Part shown: positions 31,273 to 39,430 of the stretch, piece after piece
Numbering within the stretch: the first letter of the stretch is position 1
Layout: every line of letters begins with the position of its first letter
Program-made: the position numbers and the translations under genes
DNA from: Prevotella sp.
GTDB taxonomy: Bacteria > Bacteroidota > Bacteroidia > Bacteroidales > Bacteroidaceae
Direction: 5' to 3'
Assembly: GCA_017960525.1 (NCBI GenBank)
Contig: JAGCZA010000103.1
Span: 1-42,261, forward strand
DNA length: 42,261 nucleotides
Notes under the pieces: generated by a model
Told to the model about the DNA's origin: nothing
The model's database searches: none
The model's input: the letters and a program-made list of their open reading frames with translations, nothing else

Positions 31273-32556
31273 CTATATTTCCGCTAACGCTTGTTTGATA
31301 TCGTCGAGCAGGTCGTCTACGTCCTCAATGCCTACTGAGAGGCGGATGAGGTCAGGGGCGACACCTGCCTCACGCAATTGCTCGTCGGACAACTGGCGAT
31401 GGGTGTGGCTGGCAGGATGGAGCACGCAGGTACGTGCGTCGGCCACGTGTGTGACAATGGCTATCAACTTGAGCGAGTCCATAAACTTGATGGCGGTCTG
31501 GCGGTCACCCTTCAGGCCGAAGGCAATGACGCCACAAGAGCCGTTGGGCAGATATTTCTGGGCCAATTGGTAGGCGTCGTCGCCAGGCAGACCGCTATAG
31601 TGCACCCAAGCCACACGGTCGTCCTGCTGGAGGAACTCGGCAATGCGTTGGGCGTTGGCGCAATGCTGGCGCATACGCAAATGGAGCGTCTCCAGTCCGA
31701 GATTGAGCAGGAAGGCATTGTGGGGCGAAGGTATGCTACCAAGGTCGCGCATTAACTGGGCTACAAGTTTGGTCATATAGGCCATCTTTCCAAATGCCTT
31801 CGTATAGGTCAATCCGTGATACGACTCGTCAGGTGTGCACAGGCCGGGGAACTTGTCGGCGTGGGCATCCCAGTCGAAGTTGCCGCTATCCACCACACAA
31901 CCGCCCACTTGCGTGGCGTGGCCGTCCATATACTTCGTAGTGCTATGGGTCACGATGTCGGCTCCCCACTCGAAAGGCCGGCAATTGATAGGCGTTGGGA
32001 AGGTGTTGTCAATAATCAAGGGGACGCCGTGGCGGTGGGCAATGCGGGCGAACTTCTCTATGTCGAGCACGCGGCAACCGGGGTTGGAAATAGTTTCGCC
32101 GAAGAGGGCCTTTGTATTGGGGCGGAAGGCGGCGTCAATCTCCTCTTCCGATGCCTCCTGGCTGACGAAAGTGCACTCAATGCCAAGTTTCTTCAACGTG
32201 ACACCAAAGAGGTTATAGGTGCCTCCGTAGATTTCGTTGGAGGTGACGAAATGGTCGCCGGCGCTACAGATGTTGAACAGGGCGTAGAAGTTGGCAGCCT
32301 GTCCGCTGCTGGTGAGCATAGCCCCTACCCCACCCTCCAAGGCGGCAATCTTCTGGGCCACGGCATCGTTGGTGGGATTCTGCAGACGGGTGTAGAAATA
32401 GCCCTCCTTCTTCAGGTCGAAGAGGTCGGCCATTTCCTCCGTGTTGTCATACTTGAACGTGGTGCTTTGAAAGATGGGGAGCACCCGCGCTTCTCCGTTT
32501 TTTGGCTCCCATCCTGCCTGAACGCAGAGGGTTGCCGGTTTCAATGTTTTTTTCAT
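31273..32556 (-). CDS. metY: O-acetylhomoserine sulfhydrylase / aminocarboxypropyltransferase
   Basis: 427 aa, usual length. It is a PLP enzyme of the Cys/Met-metabolism family and makes homocysteine (or methionine) from O-acetylhomoserine and a sulfide donor. Signatures: TLCVQAGWEPKNGEARVLPI start, QSTTFKY, GYFYTRLQNPTNDAV, MLTSSGQAAN, IIDNTFPTP and the PLP lysine K208 in THSTTKYMDGHAT. The C-terminal LIRLSVGIEDVDDLLDDIKQAL is also typical. It follows the glycosyltransferase-glucosaminidase gene by 39 nt, but the functions do not appear linked. Confidence 0.93.
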   Translation of the reverse strand: MKKTLKPATLCVQAGWEPKNGEARVLPIFQSTTFKYDNTEEMADLFDLKKEGYFYTRLQNPTNDAVAQKIAALEGGVGAMLTSSGQAANFYALFNICSAGDHFVTSNEIYGGTYNLFGVTLKKLGIECTFVSQEASEEEIDAAFRPNTKALFGETISNPGCRVLDIEKFARIAHRHGVPLIIDNTFPTPINCRPFEWGADIVTHSTTKYMDGHATQVGGCVVDSGNFDWDAHADKFPGLCTPDESYHGLTYTKAFGKMAYMTKLVAQLMRDLGSIPSPHNAFLLNLGLETLHLRMRQHCANAQRIAEFLQQDDRVAWVHYSGLPGDDAYQLAQKYLPNGSCGVIAFGLKGDRQTAIKFMDSLKLIAIVTHVADARTCVLHPASHTHRQLSDEQLREAGVAPDLIRLSVGIEDVDDLLDDIKQALAEI

Positions 32557-32595
32557 CGTTATTTTATGTTATTTTCGTGTTAATTGACCCCCTTG

Positions 32596-34425
32596 TTACC
32601 TGAGTCGCAACTGGTCGCCAACCTGAATATTGTAGTCAGGATTCAGGTGGTTCATCTTGTAGAGCGACTTCAGGCGTATGCCGTATTTCTGGGCGATAGA
32701 GTACATCGACTCGCCTGCCCTGACGTAGTGGCTTCGGCCCTTATACTCGCTGGCGGCTTTCTTCTGTTTCTTCTTCAGCCAGATGATTTCTCCCTCCTGT
32801 AGGGCGTCGTTGCGGTCGCGCTCGTTGTATTTGGCAATCTTCTTGTAACTGATGTCCAGTTCCTCGCCAATGGAGCGGAACGTGTCGCCACGACGGGCGA
32901 TGAGATAATAGTTCTTGTTGTAAATCTTAATCAGGTGGAGCGGTTGAGCGCTCTTGGTGTGGTCGTAGAGGAAATGGTCATACTTCTTCGCCTTGTCGTA
33001 CTCGTAGAGTTTGTAGAGTTGGATGAGTTCTATGAGGCGGTTGGCATATTGCGGATTGGTGGCATAGCCTGCTGCCTTCAGGCCCTTTGCCCAGCCCCGG
33101 TAGTCGGTCAACTTGAGGGAAAACAGCCCTTTGTAGCGCTGGCCTGTGGCCAAGAAGCGGGAGTGGTCTTCAAACGACTCGTAAGGAGAATCGTAGGCGC
33201 GGAAACACTCGTTCTTGGTCTCATCGTCGCTCAAAATCGTGGCCTTTTGCCAGCCGTGGCACTTGATGCCGAAGTGGTTGTTGCCTTTGGTGGCCAGGCG
33301 GCTCTGGCCGGCTCCGCTTTCAAGCAGGCCCTGGGCCAAAGTGATGCTGGCGGGCACTTTCCACTTGAGCATCTGCTCGATGGCACAATCCTTGTACTGG
33401 TCGATATATTGCTGGTAGCGGGCGTTCCAGGTCGATTGCGCCCCTGCAGGGCTGGCGAATAGTGAAAAGTGAAAAGTGAAAAGCAAAAAGAGAAGAGTCT
33501 TTGAGGCCTTTTCCACCAGATAGTTGGGTCGCCGCTTCGATTCGTTGAAGATATGGCCCAGATATTCGCCAAGAATCCCCAGGCAGATGAGTTGTACGGC
33601 GCCGAGGAAAAGCATCACGCAGATGAGTGTGGGATAGCCTGCCACTGGGTCGCCCCAGACGACGGCTTTTATAAAGGTATAAATGAGATAGATAAAAGCG
33701 CCGATGCCTGTGAGGAAACCCAGGATGGTGGCTAAGCGCAGGGGGGCGGTGGAGAAACTGACAATGCCCTCCAGAGCAAGGCTGGCCAACTGCCACAGGC
33801 TCCAATGGCTCTGCCCATAGCGGCGCTCCTCCTGGTCGAAGAGTATTTCCTTCTTTCGGAAACCTATCCAACTATAAAGCCCTTTGGTGTAGCGTTCCGT
33901 CTCACGCAAACGGCGTAGGGCATCGATGCACTTGCGGTCGAGCAAGCGGAAGTCGCCCACGTTCTGAAGCACCTCGTAACGGCTGCTACGAGCCATAATA
34001 TGATAGAAGGCCATAGTCAGTCGGCGGCGCAACCAACTCTCCTTGCCACGAGTGCGCCGACGGGCATAAACGTCTTCATAGCCCTGCTCCCACCACGACA
34101 GCATTTCGGCAATGACCTGGGGCGGGTGCTGCAGATCGGCATCGATGACGACAGCGCAATCGCCCGTGGCGTGGTCGAATCCAGCCAGCATAGCCGCCTC
34201 TTTGCCAAAGTTGCGCGACAACTCCACGTAGGCTACACGTGCGTCTTTTGCGGCCAGTTCCTCAATGATGGCCTGGGTGCCGTCGTGGCTGCCGTCGTTG
34301 ACGAAGAGCAGTTCAAAGTCGTAGCCCTCCTGTGCCGACATCATACTACACAGACTATCATAAAGGGCCGGCAGCGAAGCCTCCTCGTTGTATGACGGCA
34401 CAATGATGCTTACTTTCTTCCTCAT
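32596..34425 (-). CDS. Fusion: GT2 glycosyltransferase + glucosaminidase (GH73-like) + two LysM
   Basis: 609 aa from the ATG at 34425, 7 nt after the phosphatase gene. Residues 1-~310 are a GT2 polyprenyl-phosphate glycosyltransferase like GtrB/DPM1: SIIVPSYNEEASLPAL, D95-A-D97 in DADLQHPP, and two membrane helices near the C-terminus (FLTGIGAFIYLIYTFIKAVV, LICVMLFLGAVQLICLGILG). Residues ~311-330 (TLLFLLFTFHFSLFASPAG) look like a signal peptide and are encoded by GTGAAAA heptads. Residues ~335-475 are a glucosaminidase (ITLAQGLLESGAGQSRLATK, NNHFGIKCHGW). Two LysM domains follow (~505-550, ~565-609). Normally these would be two genes; they are joined in frame through the repeat. Confidence 0.88.
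   Translation of the reverse strand: MRKKVSIIVPSYNEEASLPALYDSLCSMMSAQEGYDFELLFVNDGSHDGTQAIIEELAAKDARVAYVELSRNFGKEAAMLAGFDHATGDCAVVIDADLQHPPQVIAEMLSWWEQGYEDVYARRRTRGKESWLRRRLTMAFYHIMARSSRYEVLQNVGDFRLLDRKCIDALRRLRETERYTKGLYSWIGFRKKEILFDQEERRYGQSHWSLWQLASLALEGIVSFSTAPLRLATILGFLTGIGAFIYLIYTFIKAVVWGDPVAGYPTLICVMLFLGAVQLICLGILGEYLGHIFNESKRRPNYLVEKASKTLLFLLFTFHFSLFASPAGAQSTWNARYQQYIDQYKDCAIEQMLKWKVPASITLAQGLLESGAGQSRLATKGNNHFGIKCHGWQKATILSDDETKNECFRAYDSPYESFEDHSRFLATGQRYKGLFSLKLTDYRGWAKGLKAAGYATNPQYANRLIELIQLYKLYEYDKAKKYDHFLYDHTKSAQPLHLIKIYNKNYYLIARRGDTFRSIGEELDISYKKIAKYNERDRNDALQEGEIIWLKKKQKKAASEYKGRSHYVRAGESMYSIAQKYGIRLKSLYKMNHLNPDYNIQVGDQLRLR
33461..33497. repeat. Heptad repeat at the GT2-glucosaminidase junction
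   Basis: AGTGAAA repeated three times at 7-bp period, then decayed copies (AGCAAAA AGAGAAG). A gain or loss of one unit would shift the frame and split the fused protein into two. Confidence 0.8.
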
Positions 34426-34432
34426 AATAGGC

Positions 34433-35680
34433 TTACTTGATGATTTTGCGCACAGTTCCGTCGCTCTGACGTTGAAGGACGATGCCCTTGCGGCGCGACT
34501 GCTGCCGTCGGCCATCGAGGCCGTAACTAATGGTCGGTGATTGCAAATCCCTTCCAACAAGAGATTCGATGGCCGTGGGGGGATTGACACCAGGGGTAGT
34601 GCCTTCGAGCATTACTGAAAACAGGTAGTCGACATCACTCTGCTTCACTTTCAGTACGTTTACAAAGTAGTGATTGAACTTTTCCTGCAACGTATTGCCA
34701 GGCAAACTGTCTATTTGGATGAAGATACTGTCTATCTTTTCCTTTCGTTCTAAGCGGTTGGAGAAGGTGGTCAGTTCGTAGTCCTTCACCATATCGCTGT
34801 AACTGACACCAAGCAAACCTTCGAGCAACAAAGCAAGGTAGCCTGTGCGGTTAGCCCCCCAGACGCAATGCATATAAATGTTGCGGCCGGCCATCAGGTT
34901 TTGGATGATGAAGTTGAACTCGTTCTTCCACCGTCGCTGCCACATATAGGTGAAAAGGGCCGAGGCTGTTTGTCCACTGTCATTGGTATATAGGAAGGAG
35001 GGAACTTCACCCGTGCTGGTGTGGTTGGCATCAAGGAACCCCGGAACAGAGATGCCAGGCCCATCGTTGTACCAAGCCCGCATATCAATCTCCGCCCCAA
35101 TAGCCAGGTCGGTGGTGAAAGTGACCAGATCGACTGAATCCATCTCTAACAATCCGTTCATCTCTGACCCCCTATAGAGTCTTCCGTACTTGATGGTTCG
35201 CCCGTCAGCCGTTGGCCATCCGCCCAGATCGCGCACATTGCTGATGCTGGGCAGAGCAATCATACGTACCTGTCCTGTGGTATGTATCTCTCCGCTGGCC
35301 ACCACTTTTTTGTCGGCCAACACCTGATAGGAATAGTTGCACATTGGCACCAGGTTGTAGACCTCCACCTGGGTGCTGCCCTTGGCTATGCCCTTCTTGG
35401 TCACCGCCCAGTCTCCCGACCAGACCGTAATCGTCAGCGTGTCGGCCTCGACGGCGGGCACAGGAATGACAGCGGGGTTAGGAAGGTCTTTCCGCTCTAA
35501 GTTAATATTGTGATAGTTAGTAATGCGGCTCTCGTCTTCTGGCAGATAGGTCACCTCGTCCATATAACGCTTCACCGATTCATTCTCCAAGTTCACGTTT
35601 ATCACTTCGCCTGTCTGCGCCTGTCCGGCAAGTCCTATGCCCAGTAGGAGCAGACTCAGTAAGTATTTCTTCTTCATCAT
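34433..35680 (-). CDS. Secreted tyrosine-phosphatase-family protein (415 aa)
   Basis: Signal peptide MMKKKYLLSLLLLGIGLAGQAQ. A beta-rich N-terminal region (~25-135) precedes a Tyr_phosphatase3-like domain: SNVRDLGGWPTADGRTIKYG, LYRGSEM, then the active site H271-C272-VWGAN-R278-TG (HCx5R). The C-terminal SYGLDGRRQQSRRKG and TVRKIIK resemble the short tail of secreted Prevotella proteins. It may dephosphorylate periplasmic or host phosphotyrosine or lipid phosphates. The tail carries a copy of the GGATTTGCAATC dispersed palindrome (34534-34560), coding RDLQSP. It overlaps the upstream membrane gene by 4 nt. Confidence 0.88.
   Translation of the reverse strand: MMKKKYLLSLLLLGIGLAGQAQTGEVINVNLENESVKRYMDEVTYLPEDESRITNYHNINLERKDLPNPAVIPVPAVEADTLTITVWSGDWAVTKKGIAKGSTQVEVYNLVPMCNYSYQVLADKKVVASGEIHTTGQVRMIALPSISNVRDLGGWPTADGRTIKYGRLYRGSEMNGLLEMDSVDLVTFTTDLAIGAEIDMRAWYNDGPGISVPGFLDANHTSTGEVPSFLYTNDSGQTASALFTYMWQRRWKNEFNFIIQNLMAGRNIYMHCVWGANRTGYLALLLEGLLGVSYSDMVKDYELTTFSNRLERKEKIDSIFIQIDSLPGNTLQEKFNHYFVNVLKVKQSDVDYLFSVMLEGTTPGVNPPTAIESLVGRDLQSPTISYGLDGRRQQSRRKGIVLQRQSDGTVRKIIK
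34534..34560 (-). repeat. Dispersed GGATTTGCAATC palindrome, copy inside the phosphatase gene
   Basis: On the minus strand GTTGGAAGGGATTTGCAATC followed by ACCGACC; related copies at 36758-36786 and 37251-37307. Confidence 0.75.
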
Positions 35681-37320
35681 AGTATGTTAATCTGTTTGAT
35701 TCGCCGATAGATATTGGTGGTGGGCTTTGTGAGTACCAGATAGTGCCGCCCGCCAATAGTCACCACATCGTGGTGGAAATCGTCCAAGTCGAAGATGCTG
35801 TCTTTATAGGCCACCAGCCGTTGCAGGGGACTGAGCGTAGCGGGATCCTCGTCGTTGAGCACAAATTCCACACTGCTGGGTGCAGAGGGCTGGCTGATGC
35901 GACGCACGTAGAGCAGGCCGTGCTCGTCCAGTTCAAAATCTTTGTAGGCCAGGCTGTCAGTCTCTGCCCGCCTCACCACGTCGTCAGGCAAGAAGACCAT
36001 TTTCTCCTTGCCATAAAGACGGGCGGCACAACGCATATTGATGTCGGTAGCGTCGAAGCCCATATAACTGGAATAAAAGCCAAAGTCAAACGATGGATTC
36101 ACGTAGTGGTTGCGGAAATAGTCGGTCACGACGCCCGTATTGCTGTCAGGCAGCGTCACCGCTATCAGTTCGCGCCCAGGCTCCTTCATCTGCTTTTCGG
36201 CCAGGAGCCAACGGTCGTAATTGTCTTTCCTCACCTGATAAATGGGGAAGAAGCACACCACCAGCAAAGTGATGCCCACACCCACCAGACAATGCTGCCA
36301 GGCACTACTAAGCAACTGTTGTAGTAAATGCAACAGCAACAGCATAGCAATAAAGTCGGTATAGAAAGCCACGCGCTCCAGATTGCTCCCGCAAAGCAGG
36401 ACGATAACAACCGACACCGCCAAGGCTATAACAACGGGAACGTCAACACGAATACGCCTCCACAACACCAGCAAGCAGACAAGGAGCAGCCAAAGGATAC
36501 GCACGTTGAACACCATATTGATAGCGCCACTCATCAGCCGGCTCTGCACGCTCACTGTATCGGCAGCCCGACCCCATATCCCCGGGGAAAGGAGCAGCAA
36601 ACAAGTGCCTGCCATATAGGCCAGAAGGAAGGGCCTTATTGGTTTCATACGTCGACTGAAGAGCAGCGCGGCAAAGGCCGCCGACAGGGGAAGCGAAAGG
36701 GCCTCGTGACTCCAGCCGGCCACAAAAGCCAGCGGCAACAGCAGCCAGCGCCAACCAGAGTTGGAGGGGTTTTGCAATACCCGATTAAGACCCAGCAAAA
36801 AGCACAACGTGACCACCGCCACCCACAGATAGTTAAAGGCACCAAGACTCCACAACAACGTGGTGCGGACACCCTGCATCACCAACAGCAGCAACACCGT
36901 GGCCATCACAGCCACGAACAATCGCTTGCCAGAATCGGACACAAGACAACTGATGAGATGAACCAGAAGCACAAACAGCAGACTGTTCACCACCTGGGTG
37001 ACCACAGGCGGAACAAACACCAGGAATGCCTGCGCCAGCAAATGTACAGGGAAACGGCCGTTGGTGGAAAGATAGTGCACCCACTGGGAACTCAGCAAAT
37101 CGCCCAGCGAGTCTATTGTTTCAAGCGGTGCCTGCTCGTCGGCGCTCCACTTGAAACGGTAAATCATATCGTCGCTCAACGTGGGAGCATCAAGCAGATT
37201 GAGCAACAGCATACCCACACCGACCACCAGCAAAAACAGCCAATAGCCCGCCGTTGGAGGGGATTTGCATTCCCCGATGCCGTTGAAAGGGATTTGCAAT
37301 CCCCGACACTCCTTGTGCAT
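35677..37320 (-). CDS. Polytopic membrane protein, DUF6056-like (547 aa)
   Basis: About 10-11 membrane helices in the first ~380 residues, then a soluble C-terminal domain of ~160 residues. VHYLSTNGRFPVHLLAQAF and FVAGWSHEALSLPLSAAFA match the DUF6056 family, membrane proteins often found in envelope polysaccharide clusters and perhaps GT-C-like glycosyltransferases. Enzymatic role is unproven. The N-terminal ~25 residues (GLQIPFNG, GECKSPPT) are encoded by two tandem copies of the GGATTTGCAATC palindrome, and LQNPSNSGW inside the protein comes from a third. It is the first gene of a leftward run with the phosphatase and the fusion protein. Confidence 0.75.
   Translation of the reverse strand: MHKECRGLQIPFNGIGECKSPPTAGYWLFLLVVGVGMLLLNLLDAPTLSDDMIYRFKWSADEQAPLETIDSLGDLLSSQWVHYLSTNGRFPVHLLAQAFLVFVPPVVTQVVNSLLFVLLVHLISCLVSDSGKRLFVAVMATVLLLLVMQGVRTTLLWSLGAFNYLWVAVVTLCFLLGLNRVLQNPSNSGWRWLLLPLAFVAGWSHEALSLPLSAAFAALLFSRRMKPIRPFLLAYMAGTCLLLLSPGIWGRAADTVSVQSRLMSGAINMVFNVRILWLLLVCLLVLWRRIRVDVPVVIALAVSVVIVLLCGSNLERVAFYTDFIAMLLLLHLLQQLLSSAWQHCLVGVGITLLVVCFFPIYQVRKDNYDRWLLAEKQMKEPGRELIAVTLPDSNTGVVTDYFRNHYVNPSFDFGFYSSYMGFDATDINMRCAARLYGKEKMVFLPDDVVRRAETDSLAYKDFELDEHGLLYVRRISQPSAPSSVEFVLNDEDPATLSPLQRLVAYKDSIFDLDDFHHDVVTIGGRHYLVLTKPTTNIYRRIKQINIL
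36758..36786 (+). repeat. Dispersed GGATTTGCAATC palindrome, copy in the DUF6056-like gene
   Basis: GAGTTGGAGGGGTTTTGCAA followed by TACCCGATT on the plus strand. In frame, it encodes LQNPSNS. Confidence 0.7.
37251..37307 (+). repeat. Two tandem GGATTTGCAATC palindromes at a start codon
   Basis: 29-bp direct repeat (37251, 37280): CCGTTGRARGGGATTTGCAT/AATCCCCGA. The core GGGATTTGCAATCCC forms a hairpin. It encodes the N-terminus of the DUF6056-like protein. Confidence 0.85.
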
Positions 37321-37339
37321 ACTTCGCCAAATAATTTGG

Positions 37340-37347
37340 CAAAGTTA
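37340..37347 (-). promoter_or_regulatory. Promoter -7 element of the leftward DUF6056-like operon
   Basis: TAACTTTG on the minus strand, 19 nt before the ATG at 37320, followed by a small GCCAAA/TTTGGC hairpin at 37326-37340. The -33 box is unclear. Confidence 0.5.
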
Positions 37348-37421
37348 TGAAAAAAGCACGAAATAGAACTGCAATTTGGGAAAATTAACGCAAAGAAGTG
37401 CAAGACTGCGCACAAAATCAC

Positions 37422-37429
37422 TACCTTTG
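37422..37429 (+). promoter_or_regulatory. Promoter -7 element of the rightward GT2 gene
   Basis: TACCTTTG, with the ATG at 37438 only 8 nt after it. The message would be leaderless or nearly so. Confidence 0.55.
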
Positions 37430-37437
37430 CACCAAGT

Positions 37438-38373
37438 ATGAAAGACTTCCTGACATCGGTCATAGTGCCTGTCTACAACTCGGCAGCAACGATAGAGGCC
37501 TGCATCCGCAGCATCCTCGCACAGACTATGGACTGTCTGGAACTCATCGTGGTGGACGACGGGAGCACAGACGGGAGTGGAATCATTTGCGACCGTCTGG
37601 CCGGCCAAGACCCACGTATGCACGTGATTCACCAGCCCAACAAGGGTCGCACGGAGGCCCGTCACGTAGGCGTGGAAAATGCGACGGGAAAATGGGTCTG
37701 CTTCGTCGACTCCGACGACACGCTGCCGCCAGACGCACTCTCCCGTCTCACAACCGCCGCCAGCGACGCAACAGACATCGTTTTTGGCAATGCCAAAAGT
37801 ATAACAGACCTGGGCGGAACGGGCTGGCACGGGGCCTGTCCCTACAGTGAATTTCGCCATCTCGCGGTCAGGGCCGAAGGTACTATCGGCGTGCCCTGGG
37901 GCAGCCTTTACCGTCGTAGCATACTCACTCCCTGGCTCTTCGACCTGCCACGACACATTATGATGGGCGAGGACTATCTGTTTTGGCTGCGCCTCGTCTT
38001 CACCACCGAAAAGCCCGTTGCCCTTGTCTACGAGAATGTCTACTGCAAGGGCGACGACCACACCAGCAACTGTTTCCGATGGACAGCCGACTACTGCTAC
38101 GAACTGAACGAACTGCGCAAAAAATCCATTCCCGCCCCACTCCACCAGGAGTATATGGCCGATATGCTGGCCGACCGACTGGAGAATATGTACAGCGTAG
38201 CCCTGTGGAGTCCACGCAGCAAATGGGGGGACAGCCCGTACTATCTGGAACTGCTCGCCGACCTGTCCGCCAACAACATCAAGATTCCGCTAAAAGGCAG
38301 GATTTTTCTTGCTCTCCCCTCCCTACGCCTGCGCCGCCTCTACGTTTGGATGAGCAACCATTTGAGAAATTAG
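37438..38373 (+). CDS. GT2-family glycosyltransferase (311 aa)
   Basis: A GT-A fold glycosyltransferase, probably cytoplasmic-face and acting on envelope polysaccharide. Signatures: SVIVPVYNSAATIEACIRSI, LELIVVDDGSTDGSG, the DxD-type FVDSDD (about residues 89-94), GVPWGSLYRRSIL and GEDYLFWLRLVF. The donor and acceptor are unknown. The segment GWHGACPYSEF is encoded by a copy of a 26-bp dispersed repeat (37821-37846), an in-frame insertion. Its stop is followed by the 22-bp tandem array. Confidence 0.92.
   Translation: MKDFLTSVIVPVYNSAATIEACIRSILAQTMDCLELIVVDDGSTDGSGIICDRLAGQDPRMHVIHQPNKGRTEARHVGVENATGKWVCFVDSDDTLPPDALSRLTTAASDATDIVFGNAKSITDLGGTGWHGACPYSEFRHLAVRAEGTIGVPWGSLYRRSILTPWLFDLPRHIMMGEDYLFWLRLVFTTEKPVALVYENVYCKGDDHTSNCFRWTADYCYELNELRKKSIPAPLHQEYMADMLADRLENMYSVALWSPRSKWGDSPYYLELLADLSANNIKIPLKGRIFLALPSLRLRRLYVWMSNHLRN
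37821..37846 (+). repeat. 26-bp dispersed repeat, copy inside the GT2 gene
   Basis: GGGCTGGCACGGGGCCTG followed by TCCCTACA; compare 24023-24048 and 38459-38484. In frame, it encodes GWHGACPYS. Confidence 0.75.
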
Positions 38374-38384
38374 CCTTCCACCAG

Positions 38385-38445
38385 TTAGAAGGTATATAAC
38401 TACCAGTTAGAAGGTATATAACTACCAGTTAGAAGGTATATAACT
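38385..38445. repeat. 22-bp tandem repeat, three units (array 2, inverted)
   Basis: TTAGAAGGTATATAACT at 38385, 38407 and 38429, exactly 22 bp apart: the reverse complement of array 1 at 31175-31235. It lies 11 nt past the GT2 stop, between convergent genes. Confidence 0.95.
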
Positions 38446-38458
38446 CCTACTTGGGTGC

Positions 38459-38484
38459 GGGCTGACACGAGGCCTGCCCCTACG
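38459..38484 (+). repeat. 26-bp dispersed repeat, copy 3
   Basis: GGGCTGACACGAGGCCTG followed by CCCCTACG. It overlaps the 3' end of the acyltransferase gene by five bases. Confidence 0.75.
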
Positions 38485-39430
38485 ATGAGGAGGAAGGGGA
38501 AAGATGAGCAACAAGGCGCCCAATTGCTATGGAACAATAGACGATAGCGATGGTGAGCGTTATGGTGACTGCTATCTCAACGGGGAGGCTCTGGGCCTTG
38601 AGAAAATCCAGGTTGATGATTCGGATGAAGAAGTAGTGATAGATATAGATGTCGAGCGTGCTGTTTCCGATGAGCAGAAACTGACGGTCGATGAAAGTGC
38701 GGCTGTCGCCGAAATGGAAAAAGAGCGTCATAAGGGCGGCAATGGCAACAAGGGCGATTGTGAAGTCGAAGGCGAGCGGCAGATTGTCAATACGTCTGAA
38801 CGACAAAACAAGCAAAGTGAGGTAAACGACGACTAACAATGCTGCAAACCACGGTTTGCCAACGATAAACGCTGGGGCAAACCTCCGTGCCAGCCCGCCG
38901 ATCAGGAAATATTTGCGGCAGATGTAGCCAATGATGAAAAACGGCCAGTAGGCAAAGGCTCCCCCTGGGTTGAGTGCTGAAATCACCACGTTGGAAGAGT
39001 CAATACACAAATACATCACGAGCCAAAAGGCTGTTGATAATGCTAACGTGAACGGAAACGATGACGCATACCTGAACGGCACCAGCAGGAGATAGAATAC
39101 GGTGAGCATCAACAAATACCAGTAGCCAAAGTGTCCATCATTGAGGAAGAAATCCCTTACCCCGTCGAAAAGCAGCGCGTTGATAAATCCCACGACAAGC
39201 ATAGGCACCAGAAATTTACGGGCCTTGCGCAGGAACTTATGTATGTCTGGAGCCTCTGAAATGACGAAGCCAGAAAGGAAGAAGAACAGCGGTACGTGGA
39301 ACGTGCAGATGATGTTGAGCACAGGGTCGCTGGCGTTTTCCTCGTGATACATACAGAAATACATAGTGTGACCCCACACCACGAGCATCATTGCCAGTGC
39401 CTTCAACTTGTCGATAAAAGGCAGTCTCAT
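38480..39430 (-). CDS. Acyltransferase-3 family membrane protein (316 aa)
   Basis: About ten membrane helices. It probably O-acylates a surface polysaccharide. The family start RLPFIDKLKALAMMLVVWGHT holds the conserved His (WGHT); FHVPLFFFLSGFVIS is the second motif, and GNSTLDIYIYHYFF the third. It overlaps the CotH gene upstream by 4 nt, so the pair is coupled. The C-terminal tail (HLSPSSSS) runs into the dispersed repeat at 38459-38484. It converges on the GT2 gene. Confidence 0.9.
   Translation of the reverse strand: MRLPFIDKLKALAMMLVVWGHTMYFCMYHEENASDPVLNIICTFHVPLFFFLSGFVISEAPDIHKFLRKARKFLVPMLVVGFINALLFDGVRDFFLNDGHFGYWYLLMLTVFYLLLVPFRYASSFPFTLALSTAFWLVMYLCIDSSNVVISALNPGGAFAYWPFFIIGYICRKYFLIGGLARRFAPAFIVGKPWFAALLVVVYLTLLVLSFRRIDNLPLAFDFTIALVAIAALMTLFFHFGDSRTFIDRQFLLIGNSTLDIYIYHYFFIRIINLDFLKAQSLPVEIAVTITLTIAIVYCSIAIGRLVAHLSPSSSS

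Noticed and set aside
36328-37350. 340-aa plus-strand ORF rich in Gln and His
   Set aside because: It is the antisense of hydrophobic membrane-protein codons in the DUF6056-like gene.
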